Assembly (NCBI RefSeq): GCF_900086725.1
Contig: NZ_LT574837.1
Coordinates: 848,760-912,759 of the forward strand
DNA: 64,000 nt
Direction of reading: 5' to 3'
Origin: Bariatricus massiliensis
GTDB lineage: Bacteria; Bacillota; Clostridia; Lachnospirales; Lachnospiraceae
Part shown: piece by piece, positions 25,102-33,351 of the stretch
Layout: each line of letters opens with the position of its first letter
Numbering within the stretch: the stretch's first letter is position 1
Made by a program: the position numbers and the translations under genes
Notes under the pieces: model-generated
The model's input: only the letters and a program-made list of their open reading frames with translations
Told to the model about the DNA's origin: nothing
The model's database searches: none

Positions 25102-26001
25102 TTATTTAATCTGAATCTGGGATTTTACTTCTTTGACTCCGTTGATCTGGAGGCGGATTCGTATTTTTCCTTGTTGGAATTCGTTCAGGGGATATTCCAG
25201 TGGTTCTGAGAGATTGGTTACGTTAATTGACTCGGCCTTTTCTCCCTGTACGAGCCACAGTATAAGTTCAGCGCCTTCTGGTACTTCCCCACATGAGATA
25301 TCTGCATATAGCTTTTCTTCGGAGATGTCGTCGATTTTCATCTTAGCCTCTTTCACGAAGCCGTTGCTTGCGCTGTTAAATCTGACCTTCCAAGTATTGC
25401 CCAGCTTTGTCTCAACGCTCATCGTGATAACGCCAGAATTCCAAAGGTTCTTATCGGCAGAGACAGAGTTGTTGACTCCCTCTCCGGACGCCAAGCTAAC
25501 ACAGAAGCCCACCAGACATGTCAGCATGAGTACGGCACAGACGGTTCCACAAATAAGATATTTGAGATGATGTGTTCTTTTCTCCATAAGCATTACTTCC
25601 TCTCTATTCTCGACCAAATTTCCACATTCCTCACAATACTTTGCCCGTAGGGAGATGCGGTGTCCGCAGGACGGACAGTCTCGTTTCACCTCGGAGCGCC
25701 TCAGGAGGTAGAGCAGAAGTCCTACAAATGTACCTGTTATAAATATGAGAATAACCCACAGCACTGCGTCTTCCCCTCTTTTTTTACAGTCTTCAAAGAC
25801 CCACGCCGCAAAGCTTATGGATGTGAGAAGCGCAAATACTATACTTCCTGCAATTTCCAGAACGATAGCCGCCGAGATTCCTTCAAACCCGTCCGACCTT
25901 AGATAAAGTCCTGCCACCCACACAATACCCAATACTACCACAGCGGGAATTCCTATATAAAATATCTTTTTGCCTGTATTCTTTCCTACTTTATACTTCA
26001 T
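25102..26001 (-). CDS. membrane protein with zinc ribbon, last gene of the ECF operon
   Basis: A 299-residue protein. Residues 10-32 and 45-70 are membrane helices, and a third runs from about 80 to 100. A zinc ribbon follows near 113: CPSCGHRISLRAKYCEECGN. Another helix (about 150-172) leads to a 130-residue outer domain rich in beta strands and without recognised motifs. It overlaps the anti-sigma-like gene by 11 bases. It may be an envelope-stress sensor or target working with the ECF sigma factor. Function is not known. Confidence 0.6.
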   Translation of the reverse strand: MKYKVGKNTGKKIFYIGIPAVVVLGIVWVAGLYLRSDGFEGISAAIVLEIAGSIVFALLTSISFAAWVFEDCKKRGEDAVLWVILIFITGTFVGLLLYLLRRSEVKRDCPSCGHRISLRAKYCEECGNLVENREEVMLMEKRTHHLKYLICGTVCAVLMLTCLVGFCVSLASGEGVNNSVSADKNLWNSGVITMSVETKLGNTWKVRFNSASNGFVKEAKMKIDDISEEKLYADISCGEVPEGAELILWLVQGEKAESINVTNLSEPLEYPLNEFQQGKIRIRLQINGVKEVKSQIQIK

Positions 26002-26374
26002 ATTCCAACCCTCGTTTCTTCACACAGATTACAATGTTCTCTTTCATATTTGTTCTTCTGACACCGACCACTGTTATAATAATACCGGCAATTCCTATAT
26101 ATCCGCATGCAGCAGCCGCTAATCTTGCAAAATATGGGTTGGGAATCATCACAAGTGCAAGTATTGCAAATAATGAAAATGTGAGTAGATTACAAATCAT
26201 AGGCAAATACCAAAGAGAAATCGTGCGCGTCTTCTCTTCCCTCTTAACCGCGTTTTCCTGCTCATAAAGTCTGGCTTTCAACCTGTTGTTCAGCTCTGTA
26301 GAAGGTTTATCTTGTACTTTCATCGATGACCGGATAAGTGCGTCCAGCTCACTGTCATGTTCTTTATATCCCAT
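25991..26374 (-). CDS. probable anti-sigma membrane protein
   Basis: A 127-residue protein with a cytoplasmic N-terminal helix-rich part (residues 1-50) and two transmembrane helices (about 53-77 and 82-103). It overlaps the ECF sigma factor gene by 11 bases, as anti-sigma factors usually do, and an N-terminal cytoplasmic domain with a membrane anchor is their usual plan. No zinc-binding HxxxCxxC motif is present, so it is not a ZAS anti-sigma. The call rests on position and topology. Confidence 0.55.
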   Translation of the reverse strand: MGYKEHDSELDALIRSSMKVQDKPSTELNNRLKARLYEQENAVKREEKTRTISLWYLPMICNLLTFSLFAILALVMIPNPYFARLAAAACGYIGIAGIIITVVGVRRTNMKENIVICVKKRGLEYEV

Positions 26375-26891
26375 AGCCTGATTCCTCCAATCCTTTCTTA
26401 ATAATTTTGCGTCCTTTGAACAGCCGGCTCTTTATCGTTCCAGCGGGTTTCTCCAGTATCTGTGCTATTTCCTCTATTGGCAGTTCGAAAAGGTAATATA
26501 AGGTGATCGGAACGCGGATTTTTTCCGGCAGCGCCTCTATCAACCTGTTTACCTCAAAGAAAAGCTCCTCCCGCAGATAATCCTCTTCCGGGCTCCCTTC
26601 CGCCCGCAATAGGTTCGTCTGCTCTTCCTCTAAGTTACTGCACGGGGCAATAGATGCACGCCTCGCACTCTTTCTTTTAGAACTTTTCCAAATATAATGT
26701 GCAAGTGAGAAGAATAATGCCCTCGGATTCTGTCCCCAATCCAGCGTCCACTCTTTCTCCATAGCCTTTAAAAAAGTCTGCTGATACAAGTCCTCCGCAT
26801 CCTGCCTGTCTGTACACATCTTTAGGCAGAACCGGTATATATCTGTACCAAATCGGTCAACACATAGCTCCAACTCTCTGGCATTCAACAT
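26364..26891 (-). CDS. ECF-type RNA polymerase sigma factor
   Basis: A 175-residue sigma-70 family protein. Region 2 covers IYRFCLKMCTDRQDAEDLYQ, then QTFLKAMEKEW, with the -10 binding surface near AHYIWKSSKRK. Region 4 has ALPEKIRVPITLYYLFELP and IEEIAQILEKPAGTIKSRLF, the helix-turn-helix that reads -35. It lacks regions 1 and 3, as ECF factors do. GGAGGTGAG precedes the ATG. It leads a three-gene operon with an anti-sigma-like and a zinc-ribbon membrane protein. Confidence 0.9.
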   Translation of the reverse strand: MLNARELELCVDRFGTDIYRFCLKMCTDRQDAEDLYQQTFLKAMEKEWTLDWGQNPRALFFSLAHYIWKSSKRKSARRASIAPCSNLEEEQTNLLRAEGSPEEDYLREELFFEVNRLIEALPEKIRVPITLYYLFELPIEEIAQILEKPAGTIKSRLFKGRKIIKKGLEESGYGI

Positions 26892-27002
26892 CTCACCTCC
26901 TCGCTCCTATAATAATCATTTTTCTCATTTACTTTCACTCTATATTCGCCGTAAGTTTCCGCTTGGTTCATATAATTTTACCGCTTCCGTAAGATTTTAC
27001 GC

Positions 27003-27030
27003 TTGACAAATTCCCTCCGGGGCGTATAAT
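27003..27030 (+). promoter_or_regulatory. promoter of the marR-MATE operon
   Basis: TTGACA (27003-27008), 16-base spacer, TATAAT (27025-27030). Both hexamers are perfect. The start codon follows 61 bases later. The divergent ECF promoter must lie within the remaining 110 bases; two copies of CTTACGG occur there on the minus strand. Confidence 0.65.
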
Positions 27031-27090
27031 TTTTATATACTTGTTCTTTTTAAAACTGTTTTATTCAAAACATCATTAAGGAGTGATACT

Positions 27091-27531
27091 ATGTACGCAA
27101 CTGATTTTCTAATGAATATCCGCCGCATTATCAAGCTTCATGAAAGCCTGCTTAAAGAAATCTGTTCTCAGTACCATTTAACCATGATTGAGGCGACTAT
27201 CATCAGTTTCCTCCATAACAACCCCGAGAAAGACACAGCCGGTGACATCGTTGAACTGCGAATGCTGTCCAAAGGCAATGTCTCCAACGCAGTAGAGCTG
27301 CTCATACAGAAATCTTTACTGCAGCGAACCCCGGATGCTGCCGACCGGAGAAAAGTTCATCTTTCCTTACTGCCTGCGGCAAAGCCGATTACCGATGCTG
27401 TAGACACAATACAAAAGCAATTTTACGAAAAACTTTTCACAGGATTTTCTGAAGAAGAATTGACCACCTTTCATATATTGAACCAAAGGCTTATGGAAAA
27501 TATGAAAAATGCAGCAAAAGGAGATAGATAA
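27091..27531 (+). CDS. MarR family regulator
   Basis: A 146-residue winged-helix protein. The recognition region is SFLHNNPEKDTAGDIVELRM, then LSKGNVSNAVELLIQKSLL, and the wing is QRTPDAADRRKVHLSLL. It has the typical MarR length and dimer helices at each end. It is followed by a MATE efflux gene after one base and probably represses both. AAGGAGTG precedes the start. The ligand is unknown; drug-like compounds are usual for this pairing. Confidence 0.92.
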   Translation: MYATDFLMNIRRIIKLHESLLKEICSQYHLTMIEATIISFLHNNPEKDTAGDIVELRMLSKGNVSNAVELLIQKSLLQRTPDAADRRKVHLSLLPAAKPITDAVDTIQKQFYEKLFTGFSEEELTTFHILNQRLMENMKNAAKGDR

Positions 27532-27532
27532 A

Positions 27533-28900
27533 ATGAAGAATGAAAAAGACTTTCTAGGCACAGAACCGGTCGGCAGGCTGCTGTTAAAACTGGCTCTTCC
27601 CACCGTCGCCGCACAGCTTATCAACATGCTTTACAATATAGTAGACCGGATGTACATTGGCCACATCCCAAAGACCGGCGCGTTAGCGTTGACAGGAGTA
27701 GGCGTGTGCATGCCCCTAATCATGATTGTAGCCGCTTTCGCTGCTTTAGTCGGGAGCGGAGGCGCTCCAAGAGCTTCCATCTTCATGGGGCAGAACGATA
27801 ACGAGTCTGCCGAAAAAACATTGGGCAATTGTTTTACACTGCAGATTATGATATCCGTTATTCTTACCATCATACTGCTTCTGGGCAACCGTACCTTCCT
27901 ACTCGCCTTCGGCGCCAGCAAAAATACCATTGAATATGGAGTGAGCTACATGAACATCTACGCAGTCGGCACCATCTTCGTCCAGCTCACATTAGGAATG
28001 AATACCTTTATCACTGCTCAGGGATTTGCCAAGACCGGGATGCTCTCAGTCTTAATCGGAGCTGTATTCAATATTATTCTCGATCCAATCTTCATCTTCG
28101 GATTAGGAATGGGCGTTCAGGGCGCCGCACTGGCCACCATTATATCTCAGGCCGCTTCCTGTGTCTGGGTCTTGTTGTTTCTTTTTGGAAAGAAAAGCTT
28201 TTTAAAAATCAAAAAACATAACTTGCGCCTTCAGCCGAAAATCATTCTTCCCTGTCTGGCTCTTGGATTGTCTGTTTTTATCATGCAGGCCAGCGAAAGT
28301 ATAATCTCCGTCTGTTTCAATTCCTCCCTGTTGAAATACGGCGGTGACATCGCCGTGGGCGCTATGACGATTCTCACCAGCGTCATGCAGTTCGCGATGC
28401 TTCCACTGCAAGGGCTGGGGCAGGGCGCCCAGCCGATTATCAGCTACAATTATGGTGCAAAAAATGTAGAACGTGTGAAATCAGCTTTCAAGCTCCTTTT
28501 AAAGGTAAGCTTGTGTTACTCTACTCTGCTGTGGACCTGCGTTATGCTGTTCCCTAAGATTTTTGCCGGGATGTTCACCTCGGATAAAACTCTTCTGAAC
28601 TTTACCGGGAATGCACTGCGCATTTATCTGGCCTGCCTGCTGCTCTTCGGCATCCAGCTGGCCTGCCAAATGACTTTTACCTCACTTGGAAGGGCAAAAG
28701 CTTCCATAGTCGTGGCAGTCATGAGAAAATTCGTCCTTCTGATTCCACTCATTTACATACTGCCGCAGATTTTCCGCAGCAACCAGACGCAGGCTGTATA
28801 TCTGGCCGAACCGATTGCAGATTTCTTCGCAGTGACCTTCACGGCCATTTTGTTTACCGTCCAATTTAAAAAGGCACTTGCCGAAGTGACTTCCCGCTAA
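27533..28900 (+). CDS. MATE family efflux transporter
   Basis: A 455-residue protein with 12 predicted helices. Near the N-terminus are the MATE features EPVGRLLLKLALPTVAAQL and NMLYNIVDRMYIGHIP. A mid-protein block, LQGLGQGAQPIISYNYGAKN, matches the family's second conserved loop. It exports drugs or metabolites in exchange for Na+ or H+. The start at 27533 fits the AAAGGAGATAG ribosome site; the frame is open to 27509, inside marR. It is in an operon with marR. Confidence 0.92.
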   Translation: MKNEKDFLGTEPVGRLLLKLALPTVAAQLINMLYNIVDRMYIGHIPKTGALALTGVGVCMPLIMIVAAFAALVGSGGAPRASIFMGQNDNESAEKTLGNCFTLQIMISVILTIILLLGNRTFLLAFGASKNTIEYGVSYMNIYAVGTIFVQLTLGMNTFITAQGFAKTGMLSVLIGAVFNIILDPIFIFGLGMGVQGAALATIISQAASCVWVLLFLFGKKSFLKIKKHNLRLQPKIILPCLALGLSVFIMQASESIISVCFNSSLLKYGGDIAVGAMTILTSVMQFAMLPLQGLGQGAQPIISYNYGAKNVERVKSAFKLLLKVSLCYSTLLWTCVMLFPKIFAGMFTSDKTLLNFTGNALRIYLACLLLFGIQLACQMTFTSLGRAKASIVVAVMRKFVLLIPLIYILPQIFRSNQTQAVYLAEPIADFFAVTFTAILFTVQFKKALAEVTSR

Positions 28901-28954
28901 TATAATTGTTGTTAGAAACAATTGTCTACATCGGAGACAGGAAGGATAAACAAG

Positions 28955-29824
28955 ATGAAAAAGAAGCAAACTACCTATTCAAAACAGACAGAATGGATTA
29001 GAGAAGGAATAATACTGACTCTGGCCGTGGCAATCATAGCGGCTGCCGTGTATTTCTTTTTAATTCCCAGCCATGCCTCAGTCAGCAGTATTTCAGGTCT
29101 GGCTATGATACTTTCTAACTTTGCCCCACTTTCCATATCGGCAATCACAATGATTTTGAATGTTGTACTGTTGATTATCGGTTTCCTAACCTGTGGGAAA
29201 GCCTTTGGCGCAAAGACCGTATATACGAGCATCCTGCTGCCTTTGTTTCTTGGTCTATTTGAAAAGATACTGCCCGACTATCATTCGATGACCGGCAGTG
29301 CGGAGCTGGATGTGCTGTGCTATATTCTTGTCGTAAGTTTTGGACTGAGTATCCTCTTCAACAGAAATGCTTCCTCAGGCGGACTAGATATTGTCGCCAA
29401 GATCATGAACAAATATCTGCATATGGATTTAGGTAAAGCCATGTCTCTCTCCGGCATGTGTGTCGCGCTCTCATCCGCGCTTGTATATGACAAGAAGACC
29501 GTTATCCTGAGTATATTGGGAACATATTTTAACGGGATGATTCTGGACCACTTTATCTTTGGACAGAACATAAAACGCCGTGTGTGTATTATCACGAAAA
29601 AAGAAAATGAGCTTCGTGATTTTATCATTCACAACCTGCACAGCGGCGCTACCATCTACGAGGCAACCGGAGCGTACAATATGGAAAAGCGCAATGAAAT
29701 TATTACAATCGTAAATAAAAGTGAATATCAGAAACTGATGAATTATATCAACCATCAGGACACAGAGGCATTCATTACCGTATACACAGTGGCCGATATG
29801 TGTTATAAACCCAAAGTATGGTAA
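28955..29824 (+). CDS. YitT family membrane protein
   Basis: A 289-residue protein. Residues 20-180 hold five membrane helices, with the family pattern SSISGLAMILSNF and SSGGLDIVAKIMNKY. The last 80 residues are the soluble DUF2179 domain (IITKKENELRDFIIHNLHSG, then EIITIVNKSEYQKLMNYI). YitT proteins are widespread in Firmicutes, with no agreed transport substrate. ATG 28955 has GGAAGGA upstream; an in-frame TTG at 28922 is less likely. It follows the MATE gene by 54 bases and shares the strand and the downstream terminator. Confidence 0.9.
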   Translation: MKKKQTTYSKQTEWIREGIILTLAVAIIAAAVYFFLIPSHASVSSISGLAMILSNFAPLSISAITMILNVVLLIIGFLTCGKAFGAKTVYTSILLPLFLGLFEKILPDYHSMTGSAELDVLCYILVVSFGLSILFNRNASSGGLDIVAKIMNKYLHMDLGKAMSLSGMCVALSSALVYDKKTVILSILGTYFNGMILDHFIFGQNIKRRVCIITKKENELRDFIIHNLHSGATIYEATGAYNMEKRNEIITIVNKSEYQKLMNYINHQDTEAFITVYTVADMCYKPKVW

Positions 29825-29838
29825 CACCTTGACAATCA

Positions 29839-29870
29839 CCGCACAGGCATGATTCCCTGTGCGGTTTTTT
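29839..29870 (+). terminator. strong intrinsic terminator after the YitT gene
   Basis: CCGCACAGG (29839-29847) and CCTGTGCGG (29856-29864), followed by six T. It ends the marR-MATE-yitT unit. Confidence 0.92.
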
Positions 29871-29901
29871 CATACGTATGTATTTTCCATCTGCGCTTTA
29901 C

Positions 29902-30135
29902 TTAGAGATGAATAAGCTTCTTCAGGAAGCGATATCTTCCCTTCTGTATATATGACGCAAATTCTCTGACTAAATCAGACAATGCAGCTAATTCTTCTTT
30001 TACTGCCGCTGTCCCCAGCTCAAAATAAGCCTCCTCCTCAGAAATCAGATAATCGACATGTTCTAATGCCCTCTCAATATTAGCATCACTATAATTATTT
30101 CCCAGCGCTATAAAAAACTCTTGTGTAAGTTCCAT
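29902..30135 (-). CDS. small acidic protein of unknown function
   Basis: A 77-residue protein, helical throughout by composition. The first half is acidic, with SEEEAYFELG near the middle, and the end is basic (KGRYRFLKKLIHL). No transmembrane segment or known motif is visible. The ribosome site AAAGGAG five bases before the ATG supports it as a real gene. It lies alone between the terminator of the YitT gene and that of proC. Three degenerate repeats lie about 120 to 170 bases upstream. I do not recognise it. Confidence 0.55.
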   Translation of the reverse strand: MELTQEFFIALGNNYSDANIERALEHVDYLISEEEAYFELGTAAVKEELAALSDLVREFASYIQKGRYRFLKKLIHL

Positions 30136-30252
30136 GTTTTCTCCTTTCTGTACTTCAAGAAATCACTTTCTGTATGACATAATGTTACATTGTTTTACAT
30201 AAAAAATCCACTAAAACTCATCGACAGCATATCTTAAAAAGCGCCAAAACCT

Positions 30253-30306
30253 CGAAAAACACCTCTTATTTTGACGAAATATGTCTAATTTCAACGAAAA
30301 ACATCT
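30253..30306. repeat. three degenerate direct repeats, one resembling a Spo0A box
   Basis: CGAAAAAC at 30253, CGAAATAT at 30275 and CGAAAAAC at 30295 recur every 20 to 22 bases. The middle one extends to TTTTGACGAAAT, matching TGNCGAA, the Spo0A-box core. They stand between proC's terminator and the 77-residue gene, about 120-170 bases before its start. Nothing else is supported in this gap. Confidence 0.35.
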
Positions 30307-30317
30307 AAAATAGAGTG

Positions 30318-30372
30318 CAAAAAAAACCATCAGTTTTTCTAACGAAAAAGAAAAACTGATGGCATCTTTTTA
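30318..30372. terminator. bidirectional terminator after proC
   Basis: CCATCAGTTTTTC (30327-30339) pairs with GAAAAACTGATGG (30350-30362); T runs follow on both strands (eight T on the minus strand). It overlaps the proC stop region. Confidence 0.85.
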
Positions 30373-31152
30373 AATACACTTCGTGCAGACTTCCATTCCT
30401 TCCATAATCGCGTTCCTGAACCCATACTGCTCCAGCTTTTTCACCATTTCTATGGTAATGCCGCCGGGCGTACATACCATATCTTTTAATTCTCCCGGAT
30501 GCTTCCCACTCTCCAAGACCATCTGCGCACTTCCAAGAACTGTCTGTGCACACAGCCGGTATGCCTGCTCTCTTGAAAACCCTTCACGGACTGCTCCATC
30601 GGCCATAGCCTCTATGAGCATGAAAATCATCGCCGGTGAACTGCCGGAAGTCGGTATCGTAGCATCCATCATACTCTCCGGAATACGCTCCGCGACCCCG
30701 AAGCTGCCAATCAAACTGCAGATATACTCGGCCTCCTCTTCCGTCACCTGACTATTAGGCGTCACAGCAGTCACACCAGCCCCGACCATTGCCGGTGTAT
30801 TCGGCATCGTCCTTACCGCCTTTACGCTTCTGCCAAAATAGGCATCTATATCCGCCAAGGTAACTCCCGGCGCAATAGTCCAGATAATCGTACTTTCCTT
30901 CACGTCATCTTTGATCTCCTCAATGATTCCTCTGTAATTCTCTGGCTTCACGGCAAGCAGCAACACTTCCGCCTGTGCGGCCTCCTTATTATCAGAGGTG
31001 GTGCGGATTCCGAGTATATCAGCCGCTTCTTTAAGTCCCGGCTGATATATATCCGCCCCCATGATATCTTCAGGTTTTATCAACCCATTCTTGATAATCC
31101 CTCCCAGAATCGCTTTCGCCATATTTCCGCATCCAATTGCTCCTAACTTCAT
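30370..31152 (-). CDS. proC: pyrroline-5-carboxylate reductase
   Basis: A 260-residue enzyme that makes L-proline from pyrroline-5-carboxylate using NAD(P)H. The Rossmann start is MKLGAIGCGNMAKAILGGI. The middle has LLAVKPENYRGIIEEI and VRTMPNTPAMVGAGVTA. The C-terminal signature is the SGSSPAMIFMLIEAMADGAV region plus QMVLESGKHPGELKDMVCTP, ending GGITIEMVKKLE. It starts two bases after the EIIC-EAL gene's stop, whose last codons carry the AAGGAG ribosome site, so it may be co-transcribed with it. Confidence 0.95.
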   Translation of the reverse strand: MKLGAIGCGNMAKAILGGIIKNGLIKPEDIMGADIYQPGLKEAADILGIRTTSDNKEAAQAEVLLLAVKPENYRGIIEEIKDDVKESTIIWTIAPGVTLADIDAYFGRSVKAVRTMPNTPAMVGAGVTAVTPNSQVTEEEAEYICSLIGSFGVAERIPESMMDATIPTSGSSPAMIFMLIEAMADGAVREGFSREQAYRLCAQTVLGSAQMVLESGKHPGELKDMVCTPGGITIEMVKKLEQYGFRNAIMEGMEVCTKCI

Positions 31153-31154
31153 AA

Positions 31155-33257
31155 CTAAACTCCTTTCGCATCAATATTTTTCACATAATGTATAAACTGG
31201 GCCAGCGGCAGCGGGCGGCTGTAGTAATATCCTTGATAGATTTTACATCCCAGACCTTCCAGCATATCGACTTGCGCCTCCGTCTCCACGCATTCCGCCA
31301 CTGTCTCTGCCCTCAAAATATGTGTCATACTCATAATATTCCCGACCAGCCTACATGTCTGGGCATGCTCAGGAAGGCGCTTGATCAAAGCGCCGTCTAT
31401 TTTTACTTCATCAAAGTGGGAAGAATCCAGATAATTCAATGAACCATGCCCTACTCCAAAATCATCCATACTGATTCTTATACCGGCTTCCTTCAGCTGA
31501 TTCAACTCCTCTTCGAGCACGGTCCCCGGATTTAAGGCTACCTGTTCCGTAAGCTCAACGGTCATATATTTTGCTTCCACTTTTGTTTCTCTTAGTATTT
31601 CTTTCACATTCTGTGCGAATCCTTGCGACTCTAGCTGAAGCGGCAAAATATTGACCGAAAACGTAACCGGATATCCCAGTTCTCTTTCTGCCTGCTTCAT
31701 ATCCTCACACGCCCTCCGGACGATAGATAAGCCCAGTGCATCTAAAAATCCAGACTGTGCAGCCAGCGCGATGATTAACGGCGGATTTACATAAGCGTGC
31801 CCCATATAATTCCATCTAAGCAGAGCCTCACATCCGTAGAGCGTACCGTCATGATACATCTGAGGCTGGTAATGCAGTTCCAGCTCTCCTTTTTCTAATG
31901 CATACTGCAGATCCGCGGTGAGGAGCTTTGCTGTCTGCCGGTTCTCATACGACTTCCAACGGAAATTCAGTACCCATACTGACCGGCGTTCCTCTTCCAT
32001 GGCGGTTTCCAGCTTTTTAATTTTAGTCAGAAACTCTCTCTCCTGTATACTCTCACTTTTCTTGACGAACGGTATGTAAATAAGCGTGCCCAAAAATAAA
32101 TTAAAGAACTGCAGCAGACTCCCCTTCCATGAACCCGTCGCCATATATCCGCTGAACAGAACCGGAACCGTCCAATCTACACTTTGGGCAGCCACGGGAA
32201 CCAGTCCCATATACATGACCAGACTGCTGACAAGGGACAGCACAACAGGAGTCAGAATAAAGGGGATTATCATATCCGCGCTGAATATAATAGGGAAACC
32301 AAACAGCACGAGTTCATTGACATTAAACAGCACCGCAGGAAGGGAAAGTTTCGCCAGACGCCGGTTATTCTTTTTACGGGCTATGATGAACAAAGCCAGA
32401 ATCATACAAAGCGTACTCCCACTTCCTCCAATAAACACAAATATGTCAAGAAACGTCTTGCTGAATATATGAGTCGGGGACAAGCCCTGCGCTATCATCC
32501 CCTGATTTATGATAATTTCAGATTCAAACAATTTCCGGGATACCGCCTCCAAAGTATTGGTGCCATGAATTCCAAAAAACCAAAGTATATGCGATATAAA
32601 TATATAGAGCAGTGTCGATGCTAATCCGTTTCCCATGCTGCCAAACAGCCGGAGAGACAAGTAAGAGCCAAAGTTCATGATATTTGTATCTTGAAAGACT
32701 AGATAGAGCAAAATTCCAATGATGCCGCAGATGGACACCGTAGCAATTGCAGGTATCAGACTTTGCATAGACGCATTAAAATTATACGCAACACCAATGG
32801 TATACAGCTGGTGATGACGGGAAACCAAGCGGTAGAAGACGGTCAAAAGCCAGCAGCTGAGAAGCGTGATACAGATAGCCGTGAAGCTCCACTCCGGTCC
32901 CCAGATAGCCGTCTGTCCGCTGGGATAGCAAAACGCGATAAAAGCACTCAAGGATACCGCCGGAAAAAACACACGTGTATTTTCATAGTCTCTCTGCTCT
33001 TCTCCAAAGGCATAGGAAATCATCAGCGTAAAAATAAAAGACAGGGAGCCGAATGTAGCCTGATAGATTCCCATCAGAAACATATGAAGCGTTCCTCCCG
33101 CTGCCGAGGAAAGATACTGCTGCCACGAGCTAACCGGAAAATTGATAATGACTAAAGAAAAAGAGCCCATGATTAAAAAAGGTATGGTCAATAAAAGCCC
33201 TTGCCTTACCGAAAAAATAAAAATATTTCTGTTAAGAAACCCGCGAATCCGCTCCAT
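31155..33257 (-). CDS. PTS EIIC domain fused to an EAL c-di-GMP phosphodiesterase
   Basis: A 700-residue protein. Residues 1 to about 425 form a lactose/cellobiose-type EIIC membrane domain with some ten helices (QGLLLTIPFLIMGSFSLVII, FGIHGTNTLEAVSRK, FNVNELVLFGFPIIFSADM). A linker leads to an EAL domain (about 450-700): ELHYQPQM, CEALLRWN, SVNILPLQLE, TVELTE, SMDDFGVGHGSLNYL, EVKIDG, AECVETEAQVDML, YQGYYYSRPL. All metal and catalytic residues of the family seem present. No EIIA or EIIB is fused or adjacent, so the EIIC part may act as a sugar sensor. ATG 33257 has GGGGAG upstream; an in-frame TTG at 33287 is less likely. Confidence 0.88.
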   Translation of the reverse strand: MERIRGFLNRNIFIFSVRQGLLLTIPFLIMGSFSLVIINFPVSSWQQYLSSAAGGTLHMFLMGIYQATFGSLSFIFTLMISYAFGEEQRDYENTRVFFPAVSLSAFIAFCYPSGQTAIWGPEWSFTAICITLLSCWLLTVFYRLVSRHHQLYTIGVAYNFNASMQSLIPAIATVSICGIIGILLYLVFQDTNIMNFGSYLSLRLFGSMGNGLASTLLYIFISHILWFFGIHGTNTLEAVSRKLFESEIIINQGMIAQGLSPTHIFSKTFLDIFVFIGGSGSTLCMILALFIIARKKNNRRLAKLSLPAVLFNVNELVLFGFPIIFSADMIIPFILTPVVLSLVSSLVMYMGLVPVAAQSVDWTVPVLFSGYMATGSWKGSLLQFFNLFLGTLIYIPFVKKSESIQEREFLTKIKKLETAMEEERRSVWVLNFRWKSYENRQTAKLLTADLQYALEKGELELHYQPQMYHDGTLYGCEALLRWNYMGHAYVNPPLIIALAAQSGFLDALGLSIVRRACEDMKQAERELGYPVTFSVNILPLQLESQGFAQNVKEILRETKVEAKYMTVELTEQVALNPGTVLEEELNQLKEAGIRISMDDFGVGHGSLNYLDSSHFDEVKIDGALIKRLPEHAQTCRLVGNIMSMTHILRAETVAECVETEAQVDMLEGLGCKIYQGYYYSRPLPLAQFIHYVKNIDAKGV

Positions 33258-33285
33258 AATTCCATTCTCCCCGATTTTAAGATAC

Positions 33286-33330
33286 AAAAAAACCCGTATA
33301 AAACTCTAAGAGTTATTATACAGGTTTTTT
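33286..33330 (-). terminator. terminator of the hybrid kinase gene
   Basis: On the minus strand CCTGTATAATAACTC pairs with GTTTTATACGGG across a short loop, then seven T. It lies 20 to 65 bases after the kinase stop and 30 bases before the EIIC-EAL start, so these two genes are probably separate units. Confidence 0.8.
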
Positions 33331-33351
33331 CAGGTTTTGTTAACCCGTCAC

